DNA of 64,000 nt. It comes from an uncultured Lactobacillus sp. Its GTDB lineage: Bacteria > Bacillota > Bacilli > Lactobacillales > Lactobacillaceae. Positions within the stretch are counted from its first letter, which is position 1, and each line of letters starts with the position of its first letter. Shown one piece after another: positions 9,972 to 20,735 of the stretch. The notes below the pieces were generated by a model that worked only from the letters and a program-made list of their open reading frames with translations, did not search any database and was not told the origin of the DNA. The position numbers were made by a program, and so were the translations under genes. The DNA lies in assembly GCA_946477855.1 (NCBI GenBank), contig CAMKZU010000001.1, positions 49,957 through 113,956 of the forward strand, in the 5' to 3' direction.

Positions 9972-10457
9972 TTATAACAAACTTGATAATTGCACATCTG
10001 GATCTGTAGGTACTGGTTGAACGTTAATCTTTATATTTGTCTCTAGAAGCTTTTTCAAATCTTTTTCATCATCAGGAGTAATGAAAATATTTTTACTTAA
10101 CTGCTTTTTGCCCTTCATATCTTCTGATCCGACTCTACCGTAATTACCCAAATTAATCAGTGGAATATTGGAAACTTTTTTGGCAATTTTTAACGCGTCC
10201 TTTGGTTTATTGACAACTACCATAATCTTCAATTTATCGGATTTGGGATTATTTAATAATTGAATTGCCTTGTCTAAACTAACAAAAAACGGCTTAATTC
10301 CTTCTGGTACAGACATTTTTAATGCCATAATCTGTACTTTATTATCCAAAATTTCATCATTGGCAACAACAATGCGGTTCACGTTCAAATATCGACTCCA
10401 AACAACAGCCACTTGCCCATGAATTAATCTATCATCAACTCTTAATAAACTAATCAA
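9972..10457 (-). CDS. PTS mannose/fructose/sorbose family IIB component (likely TTG start)
   Basis: ISLLRVDDRLIHGQVAVVWSRYLNVNRIVVANDE. Confidence 0.92.
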   Translation of the reverse strand: MISLLRVDDRLIHGQVAVVWSRYLNVNRIVVANDEILDNKVQIMALKMSVPEGIKPFFVSLDKAIQLLNNPKSDKLKIMVVVNKPKDALKIAKKVSNIPLINLGNYGRVGSEDMKGKKQLSKNIFITPDDEKDLKKLLETNIKINVQPVPTDPDVQLSSLL

Positions 10458-10863
10458 AAAAATCATCCTCCTCATTTTCTTCTTCTAATTCAATTCTCTT
10501 TATAGTGTTTTTTCCTGCATTAATTGCGTTCTTAAGGCATGAATCAATAGGCTCTTTACTCAAAAGAAGATTCAATACCAACATTGAATTCATTCCTGAA
10601 ACCAGATAAATATTATTTTGAGTCAAAAAACTCATTAACAATGTATTTACGCTGCCACCAGGAAAATCTGAAACCAACACGATCTCATCTTTTTTGTTAC
10701 TATCAAATATAATCTCATCAATTCTTTCTTTTAAAACCGCTGGACTCTCCCCTTCTTTCATGCAAAACGCATACAAGTTATTCTGCTTTCCGCTAATCAT
10801 TTCCACTGAATTTTTAATTCCTTCTGCCAAACTACCATGACTAGCTAAAACGAATTTTCTCAT
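10450..10863 (-). CDS. PTS mannose/fructose family IIA component
   Basis: MRKFVLASHGSLAEGIKNSVEMISG with catalytic His; DFPGGSVNTLL. Confidence 0.92.
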   Translation of the reverse strand: MRKFVLASHGSLAEGIKNSVEMISGKQNNLYAFCMKEGESPAVLKERIDEIIFDSNKKDEIVLVSDFPGGSVNTLLMSFLTQNNIYLVSGMNSMLVLNLLLSKEPIDSCLKNAINAGKNTIKRIELEEENEEDDFFD

Positions 10864-10894
10864 TCTTTCACCTCCAAGTTGTCACTAATTACTT

Positions 10895-10911
10895 AGCAAG
10901 TATCATGCCAA
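10895..10911 (-). promoter_or_regulatory. Sigma54 (-24/-12) promoter of the lev-like PTS operon
   Basis: Minus strand TTGGCATGATACTTGCT: GG-N10-GC spacing, about 32 nt upstream of the IIA start; adjacent gene encodes a sigma54-dependent activator. Confidence 0.85.
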
Positions 10912-10956
10912 CTTATAATAAACACATCTATAACCAGGTTTTTAAAAATTAAAACG

Positions 10957-10987
10957 AAAAAGGAAGAGCATTTTTGAGCACTTCCTT
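10957..10987 (-). terminator. Terminator of the levR-like gene
   Basis: AAGGAAG...CTTCCTT followed by T-rich on the minus strand. Confidence 0.5.
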
Positions 10988-10998
10988 AAGCAGATTTT

Positions 10999-13590
10999 TT
11001 ATTCACTGTTTGTTTTAAATAATTCATAAATAAGAGATAATTCATAATCGTTTATTTTTATGTTATACTTTTGTTCAATATTGTGAAAAATCTTATCTGC
11101 AACATGGTAAAAATCTTTCTCTTCCTTACTTTTTTCTTGAGTATCTTTGCTTTCTTGGTCACTAGTTTGATCAAGCATTAAACGTTCCAGCATCAAAGCT
11201 AGATGCATGCATAAACTCAATTTAAACTTATTCGTCAAGGTTACATGATAATAGTTTTCAAATTTTGCTACAATTTCTTGAATTTCAGGTATAACTACGT
11301 CAGGATTTAGAAAGCGTAGTCTTCCTTTAATACCACCAATAGTGAAAAATTTAAGCAGTTCGCTGGTTAATTTATCAACATTTTTTTTAGTTTCTCCCAT
11401 CTCTTTTAACAATTGCCGTAGTCTTTTATCCCCATCTTCGTCCATTATGTCATATAAGTTAAGTACATCTAATTCTTTTTGATGATCAACGTTATTTGTA
11501 GTCAATATAAAATTAGTATTCTTAAAATATGACAAATCATGTCTTTGAAGTGTTGACTTTAGCTCATGATAATCCATAGTAATAATTTCAACGTCTGTCT
11601 GCAAAACTTTTTGCAAAATCCTTTTTATTTCCTCAGCAAGTCCTTCACCGGACATACAAGAAACAATAATATTTGCTTTTTGTGAAATTCCTTCAAAATA
11701 TTTCACACTCATTGTGCTCGGATAACTTTCAGCTTTTTCTGCGATTTTTTTGAAACTTTTATTTTGTTGGATTTGCAAACCTAAATCAAGAGCAATTTCC
11801 GTAGTTAAATTATTGATTACCAGTAAATCATTATTTAATAACACCTTTACTTCCTTATATAAATTACTTAAGGATCCCATATCAAACAATAAAATTGTCC
11901 CATCATATTTTCGTCCTTGTTTTCTAATGTAAAGCTCAATTTTTTGGGCAATTTCGTGATTAGAAACATTAAGTGGCATATCAAATGCTTCAAATATATA
12001 GTTGCCACACAATTCATTTACGATTGCACATATGTCAGAGGCAACATTGCCACCATGGCAAACCATAATTGCCAAAAGGTTTTGAGATTCAATTTTCCCA
12101 GCAATTTCGTCAAAAACTGCATATAAAAAAATGGGTATAAACCAGTCATTATTGATATCTACTTTGAAACAGCTTCTGATTTGTTTACACAAATAAACCG
12201 TTCGTGGATAATGTTTACTTACTAAAGTTAATAAATTAGATATATCAGGCAGATCAGGACATTCCTGGATTACAGATAAAACTTTAGCCGCTTCACATAA
12301 TTTTTGGCTATTAAGGTATTTGAGTATTCCATATTTTTTGCCAATTTTTTCAGTAGCAGTTGCTAACTGCTGCATGAGAAACTTTTCGAAATTTTGGTCA
12401 TATATTAATAAGACGGAATTCCTTTTAATGTCATGTACAAACTGGTTTAAAACAAGATTTTGCTCAGAAATTTCTCGATTTTTATTTTCATTGTCATACA
12501 AAGTGCTTAACAATGTGCTTAAATATTTTTTTGAGTTTTCCTTTGCTAAATTTACTAATAAGTCTTGAGAATTTGGCTTAAAAACAAGCCAATCAACATT
12601 AGGTCCACTTATATTTTTATTATTAGGAATCTCAATAGCCTTCTTATCAGAAGAATTAAAATTTTCAGCACATAACAATTTAATTTTGTTTGCTAATGAA
12701 CCTATGTTGCCCTCCTGCTTTTGGTTAACTAAAACTTGAATAGTATTAAACGAAATTTTTATTGTCCGATTTATTCTATTTGCTTCATGTTTCAAAAAGA
12801 ATTCAATTAGCTGATATTTTTCAACAAGTGGTCTTTCAGAAAATCCAGGTAAAGCAATTTTTAGGGGAACTCTTCTTAAAAATGTATTCAACAGTTTATC
12901 TTCTATTTTTTCCGTTGTTGCAAAAATAAAACGAACATTAACTTGCTTAAAATGTTTATTTTCGCCTAACGGATAAAACTTACCAGAATCTAGTAAAACA
13001 AATAACTTTTCCTGACTTTCCCGAGGCAACCGATGTACCTCATCTAAAAACAAATAGCCATTATCTGCTTGATCAACCAATCCGGTTTTATCAGTGTCCG
13101 CTCCTGTAAAAGCGCCTTTCTTATAGCCAAAAAGGACAGATGATAAAAGTTCTGGATTATTAGCATAATCCGCACAATTCAAAACAACAAAATGTGTGCC
13201 TTTGTTAATAACTCCTTCTTGTTGCGCATATTTAAAAATTAATGATGCTAAATAGCTTTTTCCAGAACCAGATGGTCCAGTAATAATTAAAGGAAAACCA
13301 CTAGGAGGATAGTTAACAGAAGCTTTACATTGACTAACAATGTTCTTCAAGCTACCATTTGCTCCAATCAATTGCTCAAAAGCGTCTTGACTATTAGATA
13401 TCAGTTGCCAATAAACAGGTTTGGTACCCTTTTTAAGCAGTAGTCCTTCATGATATAATTGTGCCAAATATGAACTAGTTACACCTCGAGAAAGGTTCAT
13501 TGCTTTTGCAACTTCTTTTGTGGTTACCGCAGATTTATCATTTAATAGTTGTCTCAACTTTTCAAATACGCGATACTTTGCTTTTTTCAA
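10999..13590 (-). CDS. levR: LevR-family sigma54-interacting transcriptional activator (AAA+ with PRD/PTS domains)
   Basis: ITGPSGSGKSYLASLIFKYA (Walker A), GAFTGAD (sigma54 contact loop), GYLFLDEVHRLP (Walker B), EIIA-type AIMVCHGGNVASDI. Confidence 0.9.
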   Translation of the reverse strand: MKKAKYRVFEKLRQLLNDKSAVTTKEVAKAMNLSRGVTSSYLAQLYHEGLLLKKGTKPVYWQLISNSQDAFEQLIGANGSLKNIVSQCKASVNYPPSGFPLIITGPSGSGKSYLASLIFKYAQQEGVINKGTHFVVLNCADYANNPELLSSVLFGYKKGAFTGADTDKTGLVDQADNGYLFLDEVHRLPRESQEKLFVLLDSGKFYPLGENKHFKQVNVRFIFATTEKIEDKLLNTFLRRVPLKIALPGFSERPLVEKYQLIEFFLKHEANRINRTIKISFNTIQVLVNQKQEGNIGSLANKIKLLCAENFNSSDKKAIEIPNNKNISGPNVDWLVFKPNSQDLLVNLAKENSKKYLSTLLSTLYDNENKNREISEQNLVLNQFVHDIKRNSVLLIYDQNFEKFLMQQLATATEKIGKKYGILKYLNSQKLCEAAKVLSVIQECPDLPDISNLLTLVSKHYPRTVYLCKQIRSCFKVDINNDWFIPIFLYAVFDEIAGKIESQNLLAIMVCHGGNVASDICAIVNELCGNYIFEAFDMPLNVSNHEIAQKIELYIRKQGRKYDGTILLFDMGSLSNLYKEVKVLLNNDLLVINNLTTEIALDLGLQIQQNKSFKKIAEKAESYPSTMSVKYFEGISQKANIIVSCMSGEGLAEEIKRILQKVLQTDVEIITMDYHELKSTLQRHDLSYFKNTNFILTTNNVDHQKELDVLNLYDIMDEDGDKRLRQLLKEMGETKKNVDKLTSELLKFFTIGGIKGRLRFLNPDVVIPEIQEIVAKFENYYHVTLTNKFKLSLCMHLALMLERLMLDQTSDQESKDTQEKSKEEKDFYHVADKIFHNIEQKYNIKINDYELSLIYELFKTNSE

Positions 13591-13674
13591 AAAATCATTT
13601 CTTTCTTGTGTAAGCCATTACTTTATCTGTATTTAAACACTTTTTCGCTTTTTGACCAATAAAATTTAATAAAG

Positions 13675-13722
13675 AAAAAATGCGGTAGAGCTTGAAATTA
13701 CAGATTCTCAGGCTTTTCCGCA
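13675..13722 (-). terminator. Terminator downstream of the PRD regulator
   Basis: TGCGG...AGC...GCT...CCGCA stem followed by a T-run on the minus strand. Confidence 0.6.
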
Positions 13723-13737
13723 CTTATCTTATTTTTT

Positions 13738-15624
13738 CTATAACATTTCTACCAGGTTAATGATAAATTCACCATAATTTTGAGAATTTATCAGTTTAAT
13801 CACATTATCAATATTAGTAATAATATCAGACAGTTCATCAAATACGCTACGAAATAATTGCTTATTATTGGGATCAATTGCTAAAGCTATTACTAAATAA
13901 ACCTTATTATTATCACTCCATTCAATTCCTTTGGGATTAATAACGACAAAACCACGACTTTTTCTGGCAGTCATATTCAATGAATGTGGTATTGCTACTT
14001 TGTCAAAAGCTGTAGACGACAAGTTTTCACGTTGTTTAAGCAACTTTTTAAAGTCTTTTTCAACTACCCCTTGTTCAAAGAATTTCTCATTTACAATTTC
14101 AAAAACTTGATCTATATTTGTTACTTTTTTGCTTTTAATAAAGTTATCACTACTAAAAAATTTTAGCAGTTCCTCTTGAAAATGATCCCTCTTGATTTGG
14201 CGTCTTCTCGATGTGATTGCAACTTGCAGAGTTTGGATATCATTAGATAATAAAAACGGTGAAATATTGACCGTACTAATTTTAGAATCAATATAATTTG
14301 AACCTACAGAAATCAATAAATCTATCGCATTAGGAGTACTTCTAATATTTGCGGGATCGTGAATTATTTTCTTAATATCAATCTCAGCCGAGAACTTTTT
14401 CTGTAATCTTTTTAATAATACAAGAGAATTGTCATAATATTCAGGTATTATTATCACAACTGAAATTTTTTGCTTATCGGTTATTTGTTCAGCCATTGCA
14501 TTGCCAATGTGCATAGCTATATAGCCAATTTCACTATCGGTAATCGTGATTTTAGCTTTTTCAGATATTCTATTGGCCATAATAACTGCACACTCATAAA
14601 TCGTTGGTGAAGAATATTTTATATTAGTGGCAAGAGGATTGTGTTCAATATTTTGTGTTCTTGAACGCATAATTAATCTGTCTAAATGAAGAGCAAACCT
14701 CTTTTTAAAGGAATATGTATCAAGATTAATTTCGTAATTTTGCCAAACATAAGAAATTAAATCAGTAACTAATTTTTGTGTTTCTTCTGAAACTATATTT
14801 TTAGTTGTTTTTTCATTACCTAAATCAGTTTCAATTACAAGAGCAAGTTCTTGGCAATCAGCATTTGTCAATACCAACTGTAAATCACCAACAATGCTGT
14901 TAACCAAATCCATACCAAACCCCTGCTTTTTCACTGAACTTGAAGAATTATTATTTTTTATTCTATGACCATTACTGCAACGATCAATTGCAATAGCAAA
15001 ATGAAGTATCAAATTATTTAATTCAAACGTGTTTAAATAAATGTTTTGCTTATGAAAAATTTTCAATATAGATTTTTCTAATTGATGAATATTTATTTGA
15101 GGAAAATTCTCTTGAATAATATTTCTATTCATAAATACTCCAGAAGTTTCCTCATAAATGAGCGAGCTAAGCAAACTTCTTTTTTGTCGTTCATTCCCGT
15201 CTAAACTCCAAAAATCACCTTTTCTAATTAGTTTAATTCCAAAACTTTTTACCTCACGATCAGCTTGTTTTAAATTCTGTAAAATTGTTGATTCACTGAC
15301 AAAAAGATTATTTGCTAAATCATACACATTTATTGACGAAGAACTATTAACTAGCACGTTTATAATATAATTTACCCTTTCTTCATTATTATCGGGTAAT
15401 TTATGAACTTTAAATTTAGTATTATCTTGTTTTTTATCTAAACTAGATTGTTCAAGGCGGTAACCTTTAACACTTGATGATATCAAAATTCCTTGATCTC
15501 TAAACTGTTGAACATAGTTTTTGATAGTTCTTTTTGATAGTTCTAACTGAATGGCTAATTCTTGAGAAGTATGCCATCCAGGAAAGTTTTGTAAATATGA
15601 CAATAATTTATTTTTCTTAGACAT
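13738..15624 (-). CDS. BglG/MtlR-like PRD-domain transcriptional regulator with EIIB-like and EIIA-like domains
   Basis: N-terminal HTH repeats, IGYIAMHIGNAMA PRD motif, C-terminal EIIA-like KVAIPHSLNMTARKSRGFVVI. Confidence 0.85.
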   Translation of the reverse strand: MSKKNKLLSYLQNFPGWHTSQELAIQLELSKRTIKNYVQQFRDQGILISSSVKGYRLEQSSLDKKQDNTKFKVHKLPDNNEERVNYIINVLVNSSSSINVYDLANNLFVSESTILQNLKQADREVKSFGIKLIRKGDFWSLDGNERQKRSLLSSLIYEETSGVFMNRNIIQENFPQINIHQLEKSILKIFHKQNIYLNTFELNNLILHFAIAIDRCSNGHRIKNNNSSSSVKKQGFGMDLVNSIVGDLQLVLTNADCQELALVIETDLGNEKTTKNIVSEETQKLVTDLISYVWQNYEINLDTYSFKKRFALHLDRLIMRSRTQNIEHNPLATNIKYSSPTIYECAVIMANRISEKAKITITDSEIGYIAMHIGNAMAEQITDKQKISVVIIIPEYYDNSLVLLKRLQKKFSAEIDIKKIIHDPANIRSTPNAIDLLISVGSNYIDSKISTVNISPFLLSNDIQTLQVAITSRRRQIKRDHFQEELLKFFSSDNFIKSKKVTNIDQVFEIVNEKFFEQGVVEKDFKKLLKQRENLSSTAFDKVAIPHSLNMTARKSRGFVVINPKGIEWSDNNKVYLVIALAIDPNNKQLFRSVFDELSDIITNIDNVIKLINSQNYGEFIINLVEML

Positions 15625-15645
15625 GTCGTATTTGCTTTTTCATTT

Positions 15646-17452
<1,807 letters not shown>

Positions 17453-17454
17453 TT

Positions 17455-18693
17455 CTATGCCTCACTTCCATCTTCTTGTTTAACCAAATTCCTGTCATAA
17501 ACTTTGAAAAATGGATAATAAATTAAACCGCCAACGACAAAGAGAAGTAATAATAAAATTATTGAACTGATTGCGGGACTGACGATCCAAGTGACAAAAG
17601 GAAATGGGATATACCACATTTGCATTAATGAGTGAGGTATTGGAGAAAGACCTGCTTTAAACCATAAAGCAGAGATTAAGGGAAGGACAAAGCCATTAAT
17701 CCACAGAGGAATCATTAAATAAGGGTTCCAAACTATTGTCCCGAATACAACTGGTTCATTGATATTAAAAATAGTCGGTAAAACACTGGCTTTACCAAGA
17801 GCTTTTAAACGATTTGATTTCGCTAAAAATAGCATCATTAATACTAGTGGCATAGTGCAACCAATCCCACCAATCCAAGGAAAACTGTAAATAAGTTCAC
17901 TAGTAAAAATATGTGTAACTGCATGTCCAGAACTAAACGCTTTCGCATTAGCAGCTATACCAGCTAGCATAACTGGCTGATCAATTGCTGCTAACACCCA
18001 TCCAGATATACCCATTGAATAGATAAAGCATGTGAAAAAAAGAAATAAAGAGAAACCCCACCAGGTATCTAGTGAAGTAGTTAAAGGGGTAAATATATTA
18101 ACAATTAATTGATAAAAATTAAAATGTAATATATTTGTTAGTATCCATCCTGTCGCAATCACGACAGTGATTGGCAGCATAGAATCAAACCATGCGGTCA
18201 CAAAGTCTGGCATCGACGTATCTTCACTAAAGAAACTAAATTTACCAAACAGTTCCATAATTAAAGAAACATAAATTCCTTCAATTAAAGCTACAAACAT
18301 GCCTCCTGCACCTAGTTCTGAAAATTGATATGATATCATACTGCCTGTTTTATCCCAAGACGGGTTAGCTAACATCAGAAAAAGTGCAACTGAGGATAGA
18401 CCGGCTATAATTCTTTGCTTATTTATTTTTTTAAATTCCATAAAATTAAACGGTACTAAAAAGGCAACAAAAATTGAGGTCAAGCCAAAAGTAAAACTAT
18501 TGATTGGTGACAAGTCTGGCCACCATTTCCAAAAATTAGTTGGAATATTTAATAGAGTTATCAGTGAACCAACAAAAATAAATGGCAGCACTTCCAATAT
18601 TGAATTTTTAATTGTAACAATCCACTGATTATTTGCAATTTTTTGCGCTCTAGGAGCGAACTTATTATTTAAAAAATTCATGAAGCTATTCAT
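17455..18693 (-). CDS. PTS cellobiose family IIC
   Basis: MNSFMNFLNNKFAPRAQKIANNQWIVTIKNSILEVLPFIFVGSLI; FNINEPVVFGTIVWNP. Confidence 0.93.
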   Translation of the reverse strand: MNSFMNFLNNKFAPRAQKIANNQWIVTIKNSILEVLPFIFVGSLITLLNIPTNFWKWWPDLSPINSFTFGLTSIFVAFLVPFNFMEFKKINKQRIIAGLSSVALFLMLANPSWDKTGSMISYQFSELGAGGMFVALIEGIYVSLIMELFGKFSFFSEDTSMPDFVTAWFDSMLPITVVIATGWILTNILHFNFYQLIVNIFTPLTTSLDTWWGFSLFLFFTCFIYSMGISGWVLAAIDQPVMLAGIAANAKAFSSGHAVTHIFTSELIYSFPWIGGIGCTMPLVLMMLFLAKSNRLKALGKASVLPTIFNINEPVVFGTIVWNPYLMIPLWINGFVLPLISALWFKAGLSPIPHSLMQMWYIPFPFVTWIVSPAISSIILLLLLFVVGGLIYYPFFKVYDRNLVKQEDGSEA

Positions 18694-18714
18694 TTTTAAA
18701 ACTCCTTTCTCATC

Positions 18715-19023
18715 CTACTGTTCTAGTTCTTTTTCCAAATGCTCTATTGCACCCTTGCCATCAAGGATTGAATAGTAATCTGGTTTCATCAAAATAACTT
18801 TTACATTTTCAGGTACTCTACTTTTTATTGCATCAAATTCAGCTTTTAAGTGAGGTCCTACCATTAATGCATCAATATCGTTAGCATAATCAGATAATTC
18901 TGCTTCACTTCTAGCTTGAATCTTAAAATCCAAACCTGCTTTTTTTGCGGCTTTACGCATATTTGCGGCCATAAAGCCAGAAGATGCCCCCGAGCCACAA
19001 ATTAATAAAACTTTCTTACTCAT
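18715..19023 (-). CDS. PTS cellobiose family IIB
   Basis: MSKKVLLICGSGASSGFMAANMRKAAK with catalytic Cys loop. Confidence 0.93.
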   Translation of the reverse strand: MSKKVLLICGSGASSGFMAANMRKAAKKAGLDFKIQARSEAELSDYANDIDALMVGPHLKAEFDAIKSRVPENVKVILMKPDYYSILDGKGAIEHLEKELEQ

Positions 19024-19053
19024 AACGTTTTCCTTTCTAAAATAGATTTTCTA

Positions 19054-19113
19054 CACCTCTATCATGACAAATTTTTGAAATTGCTTAAATTAAAGATTTG
19101 CACTAAAGAGGTG
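19054..19113. promoter_or_regulatory. Large dyad upstream of the cellobiose PTS operon (candidate operator)
   Basis: CACCTCT-N7-CAAAT-N23-ATTTG-N6-AGAGGTG centred near 19084. Confidence 0.5.
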
Positions 19114-19146
19114 AAAAAAAGCTTCGTCATTTGTAACGAAGCTTTC
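19114..19146 (-). terminator. Terminator of the MFS gene
   Basis: AAAAAGCTTCG tcatttgtaa CGAAGCTTTC. Confidence 0.8.
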
Positions 19147-19164
19147 AATAGCTATTTTTTGATT

Positions 19165-20553
19165 TTATTTCAATTTCTTCTCAAGTCTGAATAAGTTTAA
19201 ATAACTGAGCAAAATTATCATACTGACAAAAGTCAAAAATAAGAATGCTTCCTGACTGCCTTGTGCCGTGAGTGCTGCGTAATTACCAGGTCTTTTTTGC
19301 CAAGATGAAATAATAGCGGCCATTACGGTTGTTCCCATTGATCCAGCATATTGCTGGCCAGTTTGAAAGACTGCAGTCGCATCGGTATGCAGTTCTTCAG
19401 GTTGCAATTTCGATGCTTCAGCCATAGTGTTATTAAACGCCATCTGGCGACCAATAATCATAATGCCATAAAAAACGCCGACCATCAGCGTACTGATTTT
19501 CAAACTAAACAAAGAAAAAAGCAAACAAGCAGTTAAGCAGAATATTGTTCCAGTAAGTAGTGGCAATGGTGCACCCTTTTTATCATAAATATGGCCAAAC
19601 CAAGGGTTTAAAATGCCACTGATAATACAACCGGGAAGCAAAACCAAGCCCCCGATTAAAGAACTGGCATGATTAACAATTTGCACATAATTTGGTACCG
19701 CAAAACTGGTGCCGATATTGATAAACTGCAATAATAAATAAGATATCATAGCAAAAATGAAGGGCTTATTTTTAAAAATATTCAAGTTTATTAGTTTCTT
19801 TTTGCTCGTGCGTGACAGTTTAATGAACGTGTATACCAAGATTGCCACGATAATCATGCTGAGCCAAAAACCAATATCTCTAAAACCATTACTAATTCTA
19901 TTGAAACCCAGGTTAAAAATTACCATCGCACTGGCTATAACAATATAACTTAACCAGTCAAAACTAGGATGCTTTTTCTCATGGTATTGTTCTATTACGA
20001 ATAAACCCAAAATCATAATAACCACAGCAATTACCGCTACAATTTCAAAAATTAAGGGCCAGCCAAAATAGTAAACAACTGTGCCGCCAAATGTGGGGCC
20101 TAGAGACGGTGCAAGAATAATGACTAAACCAGTCAAACCCATATAAAAGCCCCATTTTTCTTGCGGCATTAGTTCTACAACCATATTAAACATTAATGGT
20201 ATTGACAATCCTGCTCCAACTGAAGAAATCAACCGACCTGCGAGTAAGACCCAGAAATTAGAGGCAAAAGCAGCCACAATTGAACCGGCAATAAATGCAA
20301 TTGCAGCAGTTAAAAACAGTTGTCTTGCTGAAAAGCGCTCATTTAAATATGAGCTTGCAACCATAATCACAGAAATTGTTAGTAAATACCCTGTTGTCGT
20401 CCACTGAACTAATCCTAAACCAATATGAAATTGTTTCATCAATGTGGGAAAGGTAACGTTTAAACTTGTTTCTGTCAAAATGGAAACAAAAGCCATTAAA
20501 GCACAACTGATAATTGCCAAAACCCGCTTTGGTGTTTCTTTCTTTTCTGCCAT
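19165..20553 (-). CDS. DHA2-type MFS drug efflux transporter (start reassigned to ATG 20553)
   Basis: 14-TM-type sequence with LNVTFPTLMKQFHIGLGLVQWTTTGYLL; RBS AAGGAG before ATG 20553. Confidence 0.9.
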   Translation of the reverse strand: MAEKKETPKRVLAIISCALMAFVSILTETSLNVTFPTLMKQFHIGLGLVQWTTTGYLLTISVIMVASSYLNERFSARQLFLTAAIAFIAGSIVAAFASNFWVLLAGRLISSVGAGLSIPLMFNMVVELMPQEKWGFYMGLTGLVIILAPSLGPTFGGTVVYYFGWPLIFEIVAVIAVVIMILGLFVIEQYHEKKHPSFDWLSYIVIASAMVIFNLGFNRISNGFRDIGFWLSMIIVAILVYTFIKLSRTSKKKLINLNIFKNKPFIFAMISYLLLQFINIGTSFAVPNYVQIVNHASSLIGGLVLLPGCIISGILNPWFGHIYDKKGAPLPLLTGTIFCLTACLLFSLFSLKISTLMVGVFYGIMIIGRQMAFNNTMAEASKLQPEELHTDATAVFQTGQQYAGSMGTTVMAAIISSWQKRPGNYAALTAQGSQEAFLFLTFVSMIILLSYLNLFRLEKKLK

Positions 20554-20567
20554 AAAATTAAATCTCC

Positions 20568-20678
20568 TTAATAAAAAAAGGCTAAAAGCCAAAAACTTTT
20601 ACCCTTTCCATAATGGTTAATATGAATAAATACAATGTACAGGATGATATGTCTTTTTCTTATATAAACATAACTCAT
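20568..20678 (-). promoter_or_regulatory. Leader of the MFS gene with a terminator-like hairpin and overlapping upstream ORFs
   Basis: GGGTAAAAG tttttgg CTTTTAGCC TTTTTTT immediately before the RBS; uORF MSYVYIRKRHIILYIVFIHINHYGKGKSFWLLAFFY reads through it. Confidence 0.5.
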
Positions 20679-20735
20679 GTAAAGTAAACATATATTTATC
20701 TTAATCTTATTTTAAAATAATTTCAATAATAAAAA

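Noticed and set aside
10933-10997. Looked for a LevR upstream activating sequence (dyad) before the sigma54 promoter
   Set aside because: No convincing inverted repeat at the expected distance that could be distinguished from the levR terminator.
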